DNA of 64,000 nt from contig NC_064436.1 of the NCBI RefSeq assembly GCF_023343835.1, positions 56,767,883 through 56,831,882 on the forward strand, read 5' to 3'. The position numbers were made by a program, and so were the translations under genes. Shown in pieces: positions 1-13,013 of this stretch; within the stretch, counting starts at the first letter, position 1; every line of letters begins with the position of its first letter. This DNA comes from Lagopus muta (Eukaryota > Chordata > Aves > Galliformes > Phasianidae). The notes beneath the pieces were generated by a model. That model searched no databases. It had not been told where the DNA came from and saw only the letters and a program-made list of their open reading frames with translations.

Positions 1-107
1 GTCAAGGTTCTGAAAATGAAAGCGAAGCAATGAAACTGGCACGGGAACATTGCTGGGAATCCCTGCACGAGTTCTGCTCCTACATTATTGGCTTCTTTAG
101 AGGTTAA
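1..107 (+). CDS. FGFBP2: FGFBP2, C-terminal end of the last coding segment (partial, 5' part lies outside the window)
   Basis: The reading frame with codons starting at position 3 runs 34 codons to a TAA at 105-107. The peptide contains EHCWESLHEFCSYIIGFFRG, which aligns with the human FGFBP2 end EHCWKPFQALCAFLISFFRG, including the terminal FFRG and the two C-terminal cysteines. FGFBP2 (also called KSP37) is a secreted, cysteine-rich paralogue of FGFBP1; its biochemical role is less clear than that of FGFBP1. Only the C-terminal cysteine block is visible here, so signal peptide and core domain cannot be judged. The same-strand FGFBP1 gene about 16 kb downstream is the order seen in human, which supports the identification. 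Human FGFBP2 is reported as a short secreted protein that ends the same way, so the stop is probably the natural one. Confidence 0.9.
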   Translation, partial: QGSENESEAMKLAREHCWESLHEFCSYIIGFFRG

Positions 108-1330
108 GGATTTACTTCAGGTAAAGCTCCATCTTGCAGCACAGTAAAATGTATCTAAGAGTAACCCTGCCGTAATTCTCTTTATTTTAATGTTGGGGAT
201 CTTTCAGGGGGCATGAATAGGGGTGTTCCAAGATCACTAACAAATCTAAAGTTGGAAATTCATACTGTGGCTTCTGAAGATTCACAGAACCTAAACTCCC
301 CTGAATACCTGGTAGCTCAGGACTCCCTGACTGACTGAGTCTTTAGTACATACTGAGGTAATTGTTCCATCTGTTGATAACAAATTAGTGTCATTTTGAG
401 CAAGTTATACGTTGCTGCATCTTAGAATTTATGTCTGAATCCTACAGTATTTCAATTCTAGCTGTTTGAATTGGGCTCATTTCTCCCTTCTGCCTTTTCT
501 TCCCTCTTGCGCTGTTTTTGGATTTAAGCCAGGAACATGATAAATAACAAATACAACAGATGGATGGGAAAAGTGCAATTCAGATCATTATATTCAGAAT
601 TTGGAAGAATAAAGTTTGTTTATCAGAACTGCTGCTTAGTAGTTAACCATTTAAATTTTAAAAGCAATTCATAATCGACTTGCAGAAATTAATAAAACCA
701 AAAACTGCGTCTGTTTCTGTAGCCTCACTGTCATCCCCATGCAGACTCCTCTGATAAGTTCTCAAGTTTTCAGCCAAGCTACACAGTGGCAAAGCCCTCC
801 AGAAGTAATTGGCTTTATACCTACTTACATTTCACCTCAGAGAGATTGCCAGGAGTAGGAAACTAAAGCTGAAAAAACTTTTGACAGAAATGGGAGTATA
901 CTTAGCATGAGCCAGGGCTTAGTCCGCTCATGTTCTTGGTTTGCTCCATACAACCAAGTGACTAATTTTTTCTCTTTGTTTTGCAGTTTTTTCCACAACT
1001 GAAGAAGGGTCCCTGCTGTAGTTTAATAACTCAGACTTAAGAATTTGGGTTTGAACTTGATCATCTCTATAAAAGTTGTAGCTATTTCTCTTTGCACTCC
1101 TAAAATGAAACTTTTCAACAGCCCTGAAAGAAGCAAGAATCAGAGTAACTGTACTTGGATATGATGATAAACCGACTCCTGCATGTACTGCATTATGTAA
1201 CTGAGGTTCCACTTCTGCTGGTCTTGAACAGGGCTTTGTGTGTGCTGAGCTGCTTTGCTGTGCTAGAGATGAGGGCTGTACATGATGCTACAGTTTAGGC
1301 AAACAATAAAATTGAGGATTTTGGAAACGT
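108..1330 (+). other. FGFBP2: Probable FGFBP2 3'UTR
   Basis: No coding sequence is visible after the FGFBP2 stop. AATAAA hexamers occur at 608-613, 691-696 and 1305-1310, so the transcript could end shortly after any of these. The last is in a good context (AATAAAATTG with downstream GT-rich sequence around 1330-1390). Which one is used is inference. Confidence 0.45.
1305..1310 (+). terminator. Candidate distal polyadenylation signal of FGFBP2
   Basis: Canonical AATAAA about 1.2 kb after the FGFBP2 stop, with a T/G-rich downstream region. Nearer hexamers at 608 and 691 are alternatives. Confidence 0.4.
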
Positions 1331-3109
1331 GCCTCATGTGCTTTCTTATAATCTTGAATAAATGATGGAAAAATGTGTGAGGTTATGATACTTGGTACCT
1401 CTTTCTTAAAAGATTTTTCACCAGAAAAAGTGGATTGCTTTTCCACTGTTAACATGTTTTCATTAGTATTTTCAACATTGTTACATTCATAATGTAATAA
1501 GTTTCAGCCAACAGGAAAGACTTTGAAGAAATGGAGGAAGATTATAAGAGTGCATTTCTGAACAGAGTAAATTAGAAGTGCACTGCTGATGCAGCTGTAA
1601 AGTTTTGCGTTGTCAGGATCTGTGAGTAGTGACGTAATGCTTAGGTTCAAATCAGTATTCTGAAAGGTAACTCATGTCTTTGTGCTTATGTAAGTAAATA
1701 TTCCCTGCACAGACTCCATCAAAACATAAAGCAAGAGCTAACAGCCTTTTATCAAAATTTACAAAGCACTTATGCTGTCTTTTATCTTATCTTCTATGTG
1801 AGCTTCTCAGCAAGGATGTAAATAAATGAAAAAAAAAAACTTGCTACCACAGACACTGGTAGCAGTCTATATTTGCAATTAAACAGTTTCTGCACTGCAC
1901 AGTTAATTACTTAATCCATCTTTACTCACGGATTTGCAATTCTTACCTCATAATCCTTGATTCCAGGGCTTGCCTGCCCCATCACTGAATGTTTTGCTTT
2001 GTTCTTACTATTTTACATAAAAGGCAAAGGACAGCTTGAGTTCTGACAAACTTGACCTCAAGCAAGCGTATGTTTTTGTCACCCCTGAATCTAACCAGAT
2101 TAGTCTTCATTTTATAATTCGTTATGCTTGTTAGGCTCTCGCACTGAACACCAAAAGCAGCAGAGCAAAGATTTACCTAACTCCTGATACAAAACACATG
2201 GCCATTACTGATTCTAGTTAGTAGAGGCCAAACATCATGTCTGTAGTGCATTTTTTCCCTGGGAAATCATACCTCATTTCAGCAGAGCAGAGCTGTGTGT
2301 GCTTGCTGTTGTGTTGCCCACAGTGGCTGTGTGAAGTTTCATCATTGAAGTGGAAATGAGTTCTCGTACCAAAGGCTCCTCATTCATCAGATGTTTTCTG
2401 CAAGATCCAAAATGCACGATTAAGCACTGTACTAAACAGAAAGTACTAAACAGAAAGGTAAAGGTTTTGGCACCAAGGTGAGGGAGCACTTGGATTGTGT
2501 TTGATTGGGCAACGCTATGCTCCCTCAGCAAGCCAGCTAGTTATAATGATGTTGCCACCAAATGGGATGTTAACTGAAATACCCCACCTTAGCCTAACAG
2601 TGCTGTGATTGTGTTGGCCGCATTGCCACTTACCCATGTTCAGCACTAGAAATTTAATCACAATGTTTCAGTATGAAAGTGCTATTCATTAATGAAAGGA
2701 TGAATTGAGATGTGTTTGTGGTGAGCTCAGCACACTTTTCAAGTACTCTGTGAATGAATGAAACTCGCTGTTTTATTCATTTTAGGTTAACCTGTTACTC
2801 CCTGAAGTGAGTACCAAAGGAAGTTTGCAGTTTGTCTTTATTGACAGAGGAGCTGCACACTGAAATATTTGTCTGGATTCCTGCAGCCAGGAAGTCCCCT
2901 AACATTAAGGGCAACTTCTGCTGTAATGTGGGGCAGTGTAGTGCACCTGCCTCAAGTCCTCACATTTAGGCTCAGACGGAAGCATAAACAAGTACTTGCT
3001 GCATCAACAAGGTAAGCTTCCAGAAGAGCAAAGCAAGACACCTTTGGAGAACTTTAGTGCAACAGGATGTGCATTTAGCACATGAAATTAAGATTCAAGA
3101 GTGATGATA
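1331..3109. other. Intergenic, nothing recognised
   Basis: AT-rich sequence between FGFBP2 and the first CR1 fragment. Only short open frames without family resemblance are present, and no repeat could be named. Confidence 0.5.
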
Positions 3110-3483
3110 ATAAACTTGAGCGAGTCTAAGGAAGAGCCAACAAGATGCTTGGGGTTGAGGCATGCTCCTGTGAGGAAGGGCTGAGGGAATGGGGGATGGG
3201 TTAGCTTGGAGAAGGGAAGGCTTTCAGGAGACCTAACAGCAGCCCCCCAGCAACTGTAAGGAGGCTGAAGAGAATATACAGCTATGCTCTTCCCTGACCT
3301 GTGTGATAGAAGCGATGATGGTCATAAATGCTTAGAGGCAAGGTTCTGCCTTGGTGTGGGGAAAGGTGTTCACTGTGAGGACAACCGTGGGAGCTGCAGC
3401 ATAGTCTGAATTCACTATGACCCTGCTTTGAGCACAGGTTTGGACTCTTCAGGGGCCTCCTGCTCTGAGTGATTCTGTGATTT
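3110..3483 (+). mobile_element. CR1 LINE 3' fragment, old
   Basis: Degraded match to the CR1 ORF2 tail region (AAGATGCTTGGGGTTGAGG, then GGGCTGAGGGAATGGG and the GTTAGCTTGGAGAAGGGAAGG stretch). It ends in GTGATTCTGTGATT at about 3470-3483, the CR1 3' octamer. The heavy divergence suggests an old copy. Confidence 0.6.
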
Positions 3484-3554
3484 ACAGTGAAAATACAGGT
3501 TGGGGAAAAAAACACGTTAAAAATTCTGTATACCTGTTAGCATCCATGTCTCCT

Positions 3555-3582
3555 TAAAAAAAAAAAAATAATAATAATAATA
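3555..3582. repeat. A-rich run with (AAT)n
   Basis: Twelve or more A followed by repeated AAT units at about 3556-3581; a simple repeat. Confidence 0.7.
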
Positions 3583-4360
3583 CTCCTGGATCCACTGTAC
3601 TGACTACACTGAGTCAAACAGCAGAATTTTATGAATTACTGCTTCCTAAAATTGTATGATGCTGTTACTATCTTAAAAAACTTCATGTGTGGTGCTTCCA
3701 CCTTTTGGTATGTATTTTTTATCTTGCCTGATTTTGATACTGGAAACAATTAACAAAGGATTCAGGTATTAAGGAACCTGTTTGCCAAAAAAATAATTTC
3801 CTTAGGCCTGAACTTAAGGAAATCACTGCTTGCAATCAAATAGGTCTTTTGTGCTGAAGTAGACACACTCCTCAAAAAGGTTTCTGTCTGTCTTCAGATT
3901 ATCCCAACTAAGCGGTAGTGCACTCTGGTGTTTTCTGAGAGAACTGTTGAGTTCTGTTTGCCTTGGTCATTCTTGCATGATTTGCAATCTTACATTTTTC
4001 ATTCTTGATTTTTTCAGTAAGTGCCTTAGTTGATAGGGCGTGTATTTTAAGGAAAAAAGATCTTGCATGAAAAGAAGACGGAGAGAATACTAAGATCTCC
4101 CAAAACTGCCTGTTGACATACCTGTTTCTTTACAAAGTTAAGCACTGTTTTTGTTCCTCTTGCTGTTACTTCTTCCAATCTCCCCCTTTTTCTCCAAAGA
4201 TGAGTCAGATGCACAGATTTCTTTTGGCTTCCTCTGCCCTTAAAAACAAGAGGATTGCTCTGATCAGACTTCACAGACGACTTTAAAATGACAAGAAGCA
4301 TGTGATGTGTATAAAAACATGAATGACGAGATAAAGCAGAACAAATGCATTCAGATTGAT

Positions 4361-4640
4361 CATAGAATCATTATAGTAGAAAAAGACCACTAACACCATC
4401 TAGTCCAGCTGCCAGCCCATCACCGCCATATCACTGATCACATCCCTCAGTGCCACATCTACACGTTTCTTGAACACCCATCATGGACAGTGACTGCACC
4501 ACCCTCTGGGCAGCCTGTGCCAATGCATCACCACTCTCTGAGAACAAATTTCTCCTAATATCCTACCTGAAGCTCCCCTGGCACAACTTAAAGCCATTAC
4601 CTCTCATCCTATGTGCACCAAGATGCTATCTCATGGACAC
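4361..4640 (-). mobile_element. CR1 LINE 3' fragment
   Basis: Starts at ATCATAGAATCATTATAG (reverse complement of the CR1 3' end). It continues through AAAAGACCACTAACACCATC, CATCTAGTCCAGCTGCCAG and the AACTTAAAGCCATTACCTCTC block, which is the usual bird CR1 3' segment read backwards. Confidence 0.85.
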
Positions 4641-4767
4641 ATATCCGTCATTCTGAGAATTCATTTTTTCACATCTCATGTACAAAGTTGAAGTTATAAA
4701 TACTTGGCATGAAGGCAGCTGCTGAATTTTTAGGATAGCTGTATCTCAGTAAATCCAGGAGCTAGAG

Positions 4768-4799
<32 letters not shown>

Positions 4800-6359
4800 C
4801 ACGAAGCTGGCATCTGAGTTAGAGCAGAAGTTCAGTTTCCCTCCCTGCTTCCCTCTCCCCAACAGGTTAGGAAGGTGTTTGCCTAGCCAGCTCCTCACCA
4901 TAGGTGTCTGTGCTGCGGTGTGCCTCCAGCACCTCTGGGCTTACAATGATTGTAGTCAGGAGAGAAAACAGACAGCCTTTTAGGTCTGTTGGCTGCTGGG
5001 AGAAAGTAACTGCAGTACTCAGTCACTGCTGTTGCTATCTGTAAAAATCAAGGTGCAAACTGTGAAATTTGTTACCCCTTTTATTTATCTTACATGGTGC
5101 ATGAGGAGACCCTTCCCACAAAGGAGGTGGTAATAAAGCTGAGAATTCACTAGGAACTGAAGTAGGCTAGGAACTTTGTGCTGAAGGAACTGGTTAGCAG
5201 AACTCAGGCTCAGCTCACAGCATCCTCTGCCAAAGCAGCCCAGTGCTGCTGGCCACTCAGTCCTCTCACCCTGCTTTCAGAGCAGATGCAGCCCACATAG
5301 TGTCATCATCCATGTACTGAGCTGATCCCAGCTTGCTACAGAGTTTACACAGAGACCAACATAGAGGCCATGCAGCTTTTTGCCCAAGAGCAGGTGCTTA
5401 ACACATGAACTTCCCTGTGCCCTCTGAGGCACCTAAAAGCTGTTACTAGTTTCTCAGGTAAAGTTTTCTCCATACAGATGTGGAAACCCTGCTCTGTGCT
5501 TTCTTCCTGTCCTCTTCCAACACTGACTGGGTCTCCTGTGCAATTGTGTGGGCATCAGATAACCTTCCCAGGCTGCGAACACGAACTGGATTCTCACATT
5601 AAACTTGTACCTGAGAATTTGCTCTACCAGATTGTGTTACTATTGTGTTAGTTACAGTGTTAGAGCTCTTTGTATCTGGTTCCCATGGAAATAAATAGGA
5701 GACACTATTTTCAGAGGACCTATATCTAAGTGCATCACTTGGCAGCTTGTGGACTTGGAAAAGGAAACAACAACAGAATACTGAAATCAACTCAAACTCT
5801 AACTTCAAGTACTATAAATAGTTTAAAATTGCAATACCTTATTTTTGCCTTACCTTCTGCTTGTACAATTTGAGAATATTAAAAAAGGAAATAGGAGGGC
5901 ATCTTTCTCACATCTCTCTGACATACCCACCTTTAGAAGGTAGGAAACAGACACGTAAGGGGCCTCTGACAGGAGATGTTCAGACAGGAGCTGGTATGGA
6001 TTGCTCAGTGGCAGTTTTGCCATCACTTTCAGTCTGGATCCAATTTTTGCCAGTGGGACCTTAGGAGAAAAACAATCAAAATCTGAGCTGTAATTGAGCT
6101 GGGGTATGGATTTCCTCACTTCCACTTGGATCTTCTGAGGCATTCTCTGAATGTCAGGTATTGGCGAGGCACTGACCTGGGCAGACAGTCCAGCTGAGAT
6201 AGAGTAGCACTTCCATCAGATATCCTCCTTCAGTGCTGCCCTGGAAATATCATTTCTACTGTTTGTGTTACACTTCCACTGCTTTGCTGTTGTTCTGAGC
6301 GCTCTGGAAATAAACATCCACAGTTATACATAATCTATGGATCACAAAAATGGTCTGTT
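4641..6359. other. Intergenic, nothing recognised apart from a poly-A run
   Basis: Contains the 31-base A run at 4768-4798. Short open frames on both strands show no family resemblance. Confidence 0.5.
4768..4798. repeat. Poly-A tract (31 A)
   Basis: Uninterrupted run of A. No processed pseudogene or SINE body was recognised immediately upstream, so its origin is unclear. Confidence 0.9.
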
Positions 6360-6363
6360 GGAT

Positions 6364-6430
6364 GGAATCATAGAAATCACTGAGGTTGGAAAAGACCACT
6401 AAGATCTTCTAATCCAACAGATGTAATAAC
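6364..6430 (-). mobile_element. CR1 LINE 3' tip, short
   Basis: GAATCATAGAAATCACTGAG followed by GTTGGAAAAGACCACTAAGA and TCCAAC is the last ~65 bases of CR1 in reverse orientation. Confidence 0.8.
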
Positions 6431-7001
6431 AAAATACTGCTCTGCAGGTTCCAGCTCTCTCTTGCTGTTCATAATGTTGTCTCCATGCTTATCTGTCCAT
6501 CTGCATCTCATTAATTCCTCCAAATGAGAAACAGTCACTCTGCTAAGAGCAGATTAATATATACAGTGTGCCCAGTGAATTCAGGCTTGTGATGTCTGTC
6601 AGCTCAGTTTAATGTAAATTTCCTGTCTGAATGCAACAGCATTTCTCTGGTGTAGTTACGCTTACATTTAATTTAAAACATTACTCTTTGGTTCTCTCAG
6701 TTCAATGCCTTAAATGTATTGATTCAGAGGAAGGGGTTAAGAATTGATAAAGAAAAACAAAAATATTTTAAACCTAGTTTATGTTTTCGTAGAAAAAAAA
6801 TTTTGTAGAAATAGTAAATAATTGGTCTGGGCTAGCTAGGATTTTCTGAGATTTTTTTTAATTTTTCTTTTTCCATCTTTAAAACTTCATTTTATTTTTC
6901 CAGTATGGAAACTCTCTGAACCTTACTACTTTTATTTTTTATTTTAACCTAACATGGGAGTGAAAGAAGCCCACCAGATGCACTCTCACTTTTGTTCCAG
7001 T

Positions 7002-7131
7002 GCCACTGCTAATGCTGTGGTGTTACAATTCTAATTAAAATTACTATTATTAAAGAAAAGGTAGATGATAGGTAGGAAAAAGGTAATTTTAATTAGAATT
7101 GGAATTGTAACACCACCGCATCAGAAATGGC
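7002..7131. repeat. Imperfect inverted-repeat (palindromic) element
   Basis: The left arm at 7002-7044 and the right arm at 7083-7131 are reverse complements over almost their whole length. The inner 27 bases of the left arm (7018-7044) pair without mismatch, apart from a 6-base insertion (GGAATT-like duplication) in the right arm. The outer ~16 bases pair with four mismatches. About 38 bases separate the arms. The termini read TGCCA and TGGCA. Directly overlapping the right end is a second perfect 8-base hairpin (CATCAGAA at 7119-7126, TTCTGATG at 7133-7140). The layout resembles a MITE-like element or a hairpin-forming transcript, but no family was recognised. Confidence 0.8.
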
Positions 7132-7921
7132 ATTCTGATGTGGTGTGCTGCTTTTCACAACATGGCTTCACATCAGCCTGGCCTAATAGTGCTGGATTCC
7201 TCTGAAAGATAAAAAGGTTCTAACTATTTAGAACACAGCTAATCCTCTGAAAACCAATTTAAAAAAAATGATCCCTATTTGTTCAAGGTATTTACATCTC
7301 TTACCTACTAATGATCTCCACGTGGCGGAGCTGTAGAGTTAGGAATAAGTTTTCAAAGAACAGAATCATCGAAGTGACGTGTTGCACTGGTTAACTGAGC
7401 AAGGCCCATAACTTTCTAACTGATGAGAGCTGTGTGTCCTTACAGGTTTTCCTACCATAACAAGTTGCACTGGACCTTAGGAAAATGGGTAAGGAAACCT
7501 TTTTCTTTGTTAATAGCCCCTATTCACCGTACAGGCAAACATCCCAATCTCATTTTGAAGAAACATGAAAATCTCAAATATGATTTGATTGCCCATTCCT
7601 ACCAATACCAAGACATTCACTTGTACCTTTCCCAAGCAAACTGATGCTCAGCCGGTCTCCAAGGAATAGCTTCTCTGGAAAGGCTGCTGATAGTTTCATG
7701 GTGAACATGCCGTTACACGGAATGGAATACCAACTAGGCAGCAAGGGTCAGCTTGTCACAGCTGTGCCCCATCCCAGCTTCTTCTATACCCCCAGCTCCT
7801 TGCAGTGAATACAGAGAGAAACAGAGAAAGCTTACCATTGTGCAAACCCTGATCAGAAACAGCTGAAACACTACAGTGTTATCAGCATCATTCAGGTCAC
7901 AAATGTAAAGCAGAGCACCAT

Positions 7922-8150
7922 ATCACAGAATCATTAAGTCTGGAAAAGAACCACCAAGATCACTTAATGCAACCCATCCCCACCATGCCCACTGACCACA
8001 TCCCTCAGTCCCACATCTCCACCTTTCTCAACCAGCTCCAGGCACTCCATCAGCTCCCTGGGCAGCACGTTCGACGCCTCACCACTCCTTCTGAGAAGTA
8101 ATTTTTCTGTATATCCAACCCAAGGCTCTCCTGGTGAAACTTACAGGTTA
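7922..8150 (-). mobile_element. CR1 LINE 3' fragment
   Basis: Begins ATCACAGAATCATTAAGTCT and continues through GGAAAAGAACCACCAAGATC, the CCACATCCCTCAGTCCCACA block and GCTCCCTGGGCAGC, the standard 3' part of a bird CR1 in reverse. Confidence 0.85.
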
Positions 8151-11100
8151 CTTCAAAAAATTAATCCCATCTCATCTAGACCAGCACAGTATCATACACT
8201 ATCAAGACCCCAATGTTACACTCCTGCAGGAGCAGTTTACACAGTTCATTATTTACGCTTCCCAGGTGCTATAAAAGGTGCACTTGAAATAAATGCTTAC
8301 TCCTTATCAGAGCTAGAAACCTATTGTTGTACTTGGAACCAGTGCTAAAGCCCACAGAATTATCAGTCACTGATAAATTCATAAGAGTTCACACAATATA
8401 CTTTCTGAGTCAGCATAGGTTCTTCTGTTTCTCTCCCTTCACACATACATGCTCAACATTTATTAAAAAAAAAATAAACCCACTAAGGTTAATGAACTAC
8501 AATAAAAGGGAGAAAACTAAATGCTACGTATCATATAGTTGAGTGCATGCACATGTGTATTTCCTGGTAAAGCTTAATATAACCAGAGAACAGCTTTAAG
8601 CCTGGTAGAAGAGACCCAGGGAGCAGACAAAGCCCAGAGCCATCACTGACAGTAAAGCACTCTGCTGAAAGCCCAGCTGTCTGACCAGGACTGAAGTAGA
8701 GAAAAACTGGAAAGGAAAGAAGCTCTCAACTAATTTGATTTCTCAAGAAAAAAAAAAAAAAAAAAGAGAAGAAGAAGAAGAAAATTGTTCCAGCTTAATT
8801 GAAAAGAAAAACCAATAACAAAAAACCTCTGTTGATTGCATCAGTTCAGATCAGCCCAGATAGGGCTTCGAAGAAGCGGTAAGCAGCTAAGACCTTCCTA
8901 ATAACCGCATCCCAGCCTACACATAACCTCCCTTTACCTCCCTTTCATTCTGTATCTTACCACAACCAACCAAGGTGTGAGAGAATTTCACTACTCCTCT
9001 GGTCGACATTTGAAGTATTCCAAACCAAACCACAGCCCTCCCCTGACCTTGATTCACTTCACCTGTGCAGGATCAGTTAGCAGGAGTGCAACCTGGAGAG
9101 AAACTAATTGATTGCTGATAGCTGTGTATGCCCCAAAAAAAAAAGCTCAAATTCTTACGGAGAAAAATCTTTACCTTTGTGATAGGATGGATTAGTATTC
9201 TAAGAAATTGCATCTCATTTCTTTCCCCTGCTGCCTTTAGCTGTTCTACCTGTATCACTTCAGTGTAATAACTTTTTTTGACCATTCAGCTGGACATGGA
9301 TAATATTTTCCTGCAATGCTTTGAAGAGAGATCAGGGATCCGTGACAGCTGAAAGAATTTTTTTGGTTGGAATTTTAAATTCAGTGCTATGGTAAGCAGC
9401 ACTAAAGCTGTCCCTTTGTCCCAGTGAAACTTGCATAATAGTTTCATCCAATTCTTCCTTCTCATTGGTATGCATGGCTTGCCATTACTCTGAGCAGACT
9501 CCAGTCTGTTGGCAGGCAGTAATTTAAAATGGCATCTTTTTGTTATTTTACTCATTTTACGGCTCTTAGGAGAGCAATCTTTTGTCTGACTGTATCTCTG
9601 AAGCCGTTTTGGTCAGACATACAGGCTCTTGCATTGCTCAAAGCAATAAAAATCTTGTGGGAGGAAAGTTCAGATGGCAAGTAGTCAATAGTGTTCCTTG
9701 GCTGCCAAGGCAACTTAAGCACACCCCAAGCATGGTGAAGCTGTGCTAGCAAACCCAGCAACCAGCTCTCTCACACAAAACCACAGGATAATGACTTGAC
9801 TGTGCTCAGAGAATCCCTTGCCATGACTGAGACAATGGAAGTGTTCATTTTCATTGAAGCCAAAATTATACAAAAATATGTACAAATCAGGTTTTGAGAT
9901 TAAGTTCTTTTTGGCATTGGAAAAAATTCATACGAAACACATTTCTGTACATTATCCCTCCATTTTTATGATTTCTCTTCTTTTTTTTTTTAATCAAAAT
10001 TTTTATTTAATGAAAATTTATTTTTAAAGAAGAAAAACTCTTCTACTTTTTGTAGGAAATAACATTTTAAATCTCTTTGAGTATCTCACATTTAGGAAGA
10101 GCAGCCCAGGAGCTTGAGGATTTGCATCTACCTATTCCAGCTCTTGCTTTGGTGACCCTTAAGCACCATAAGATGCAAATATGTAGGGATCAAAGTCTCA
10201 TGGATCTGCTCAGTTCGCAATGTGTTTTTCATTAGCTCTTGTATAGCAGCAATTATCTTTATCTTGCATCAGTATTTAATACCCTGTACAGATTAGGGTG
10301 ATCATCAAGTTTAGTCAGTAAAGGCAATTCTTTATATCTTTTTCGTCTTTTAATTACTTTAAAATGAAGACAAACTTCCTTTTAGTTCAGTTCAACAAGC
10401 TTTCACACTGAAATAATACAGAACAGGCTTTCTAACTTGTACTTTCCCTGTTTGAGTTCAGGCAGCCTCCTCCTGCCAAGGCCAAACTGTCAACCACATT
10501 TGGGGTTGGCCCAACTCTCCATCTCCCATGGTCCTCAGATTTTTCCTCTATATAATCTAATGAAACAACAGAGGTTTCCTCATTATTTTAGAAAGACACT
10601 CCTAATGGCCAAGCTTCACCCCTGTCTTGGGTTTCCTTGGTTTAATTAAAAGGATGGACTGTTTCTGAAAACACACCTATTGTAGCCTACCAAGATAAAT
10701 CATTTCTCTGCAGATCTGAAAACAACTCACCCTTCTCTAGCTGTACGTGTTTGGTGAGCAGCTCAGTGATGGGGGAAGCGCTGCTGATGGCTGCATGTGA
10801 GCGGGGAACCAGCAGGACGGGGTCTAATAAAAATGTTGCCCATATCATGCATCAAAATGGAGAATAACCTTACAAGTAAGGACTGCTGAATTCACACTGA
10901 AGTCCAAAGGGGCAGTGCACACTTTGCTTACTGGTGCATTGTGCATTTAGTCCTTAATGGAAATATCTGAGCATCTGCAAATGGGAACCTTGGCATGAGC
11001 CAGAGTTTGCTACAAAAGAACCTTGCCTTTGAGTGTTGCAGGGGTGCTCTGCTTTTTATTATCTTACTATTAATACACAACTGTCACCCAGTTTCTATTA

Positions 11101-12149
11101 TTCTGTAATTAACCTAAAGCTTGCACTTGAGTTAGCTGTGCTTTTGCTTGTTCCTTACTTGTTCCACTGATATCTGCTGGTTTAGCAATAGGGATTAGTT
11201 TATCAGTTTAAAGACCAATATATTAGTTTAGCAAAAGGAATCAGTGAGTGCTAGTCCCAAAACTTTCAATTTTAACTTTGCTTGCTATGTGATCAGCCTT
11301 GTTTTTCTCAGTGATTCTGCTTCACAGGAGCACTGGTGTCAAAGTAACTACTTTTATCTTTGCATCCATCAGGTGCAAGCACTTTCTCTTCAGATTTCAC
11401 ATACATTGTTTTGAATTAGAGTGCACTGAGATGGATCATTATGGCTCAACAAGCAATGGGAATTTGCCAAACTGGGAAAAAACAGCCAGAGGTCAGCTGA
11501 AATCTCTGTGCTGAAGCTGATGATGGAAAAATGGGGAGACAGTAAGTGGTCATACGACCAGCTTAGATGCAGCTGCACTTGCCCAGAGGGACATTAGCAT
11601 ATATTAATGAGTTCTTGGAAAGAATGAATATGTATGCAAATGTATTGCATATGTATGTCTTAACTGTTTAAATGTAGAACTTGAACTCTGAGAGTGTGCA
11701 CTTGATGTGTCAAGTCACCTGGTATGTATCGTAAGGAATAAAGGAATGCCACTTTCTTACATCCCATTGGTGCTAGAGTTTTCTTCCTGGATTTCAGGTA
11801 ACAGTATGACCTCAGTTTTCACCTGGATGGTGCTCTGTCAGTTCAGGTTTTAGTTTGTGGCATTTTGTGAAATAATCATCACTACCAAAGTTGAGATGAA
11901 GTGTGAATCTGGACATTTTTTAACAGTTATGAATATGAATATAACTCTTGGTGAGAAGTAGCTGAAAACTATTGTTAACTGAGGAATTTTCTTCTGCCTC
12001 CTTTCAAAAGTTATGGCTCCAGGTGAAATAGTTATTGAGCAGACCTTGATGCCCTGAAGCCATCACCGTGTTTGCAGTGAAGTAGTCTCTTCCAGAGGTG
12101 TGCCGAGAGGCTCTGGGTTATTTGGAGGTGTGGGCATGGATAGTGAGAT
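8151..12149. other. Intergenic, nothing recognised
   Basis: About 4 kb of AT-rich DNA with an A-rich/GAA stretch at 8748-8783 and T-rich tracts near 9980-10030. Open frames of up to about 90 codons lie here, but none resembles a known protein or shows flanking splice sites worth calling. Confidence 0.5.
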
Positions 12150-12575
12150 ACAGAAAGGCTGGTACCACGTAGAGTGGGCTGGAGCACCTCTCCTATGAAG
12201 ACAGATTGACAGAGCTGGTCTCCAGGGAGACCTCACTGCAGCCTTTCTGCACTTCAAGGGAGATTACAAGCAGGAAGAAGACCCAGTTTTTACATGGTTT
12301 GTAATGACAGGACAAGGGGGAATGATTTTAAGCTAAAAAAGGGAAGATTTGGGTTAGATGTTTGGAATAAATTCTTTACTCAAAGGGTAGTGAAACATTG
12401 GAGCAGGCTGCCCAGAGAAGCTGTGGATGCCCTGTCCCTGGAGATGTTCAAGGCCAGGCTGGGTGGGCTCTGGGCAGTCTGAGCTGGCAGGTGGCAGCCC
12501 TACACATATTAGGGTATTAGAACTGGATGGGCTTTAAGGTCTCTTCAAGTCCAAGCTATTCTATGATTCCATATA
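12150..12575 (+). mobile_element. CR1 LINE 3' fragment with short open ORF2 tail
   Basis: Carries the CR1 text GGCTGGAGCACCTCTCCTAT, an open stretch at 12294-12482 encoding the typical DRTRGN...FFTQRVVKHWSRLPREAVDA tail, and the ending CTATTCTATGATTCC. The frame is interrupted upstream of 12294, so this is a dead, moderately old copy. Confidence 0.88.
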
Positions 12576-13013
12576 GAGTGCTTAATGTCATTCTTTCTTC
12601 AGCTCATGCAGCAAATATATATGCACTTCTATTATTTATTTAGAATTTTAACGTGAGGGTTATCAGATATATGCCTGATCCTGTTCTTTTACCAAAGTTT
12701 GCAACATTCTATAGGGAACTGCTGTGAAGCACGTTGTGCCAGTGACAGTCTTCAAGGAAGCCCATGTACTGAATTGTGACAAAGATGTTCCTTGAATCCC
12801 ATTAAAGTAAATTCCTTCTGTTATATCCTTGGAATATATCTGTGCAGTGAGTAACTCCTCTCTCCAGAATTGCCTGAATGCTGCAGAGCAGCACTCGGGG
12901 GCATTAATTTGAAGTGCAGCAGCTGTTCACTGCGCTTAATTTGCCCCACCAGTATTTGTATGGAGAACAGCATCCTGGTGCCACATCTGTGACTAGCAAA
13001 TAGCTAATAATCT

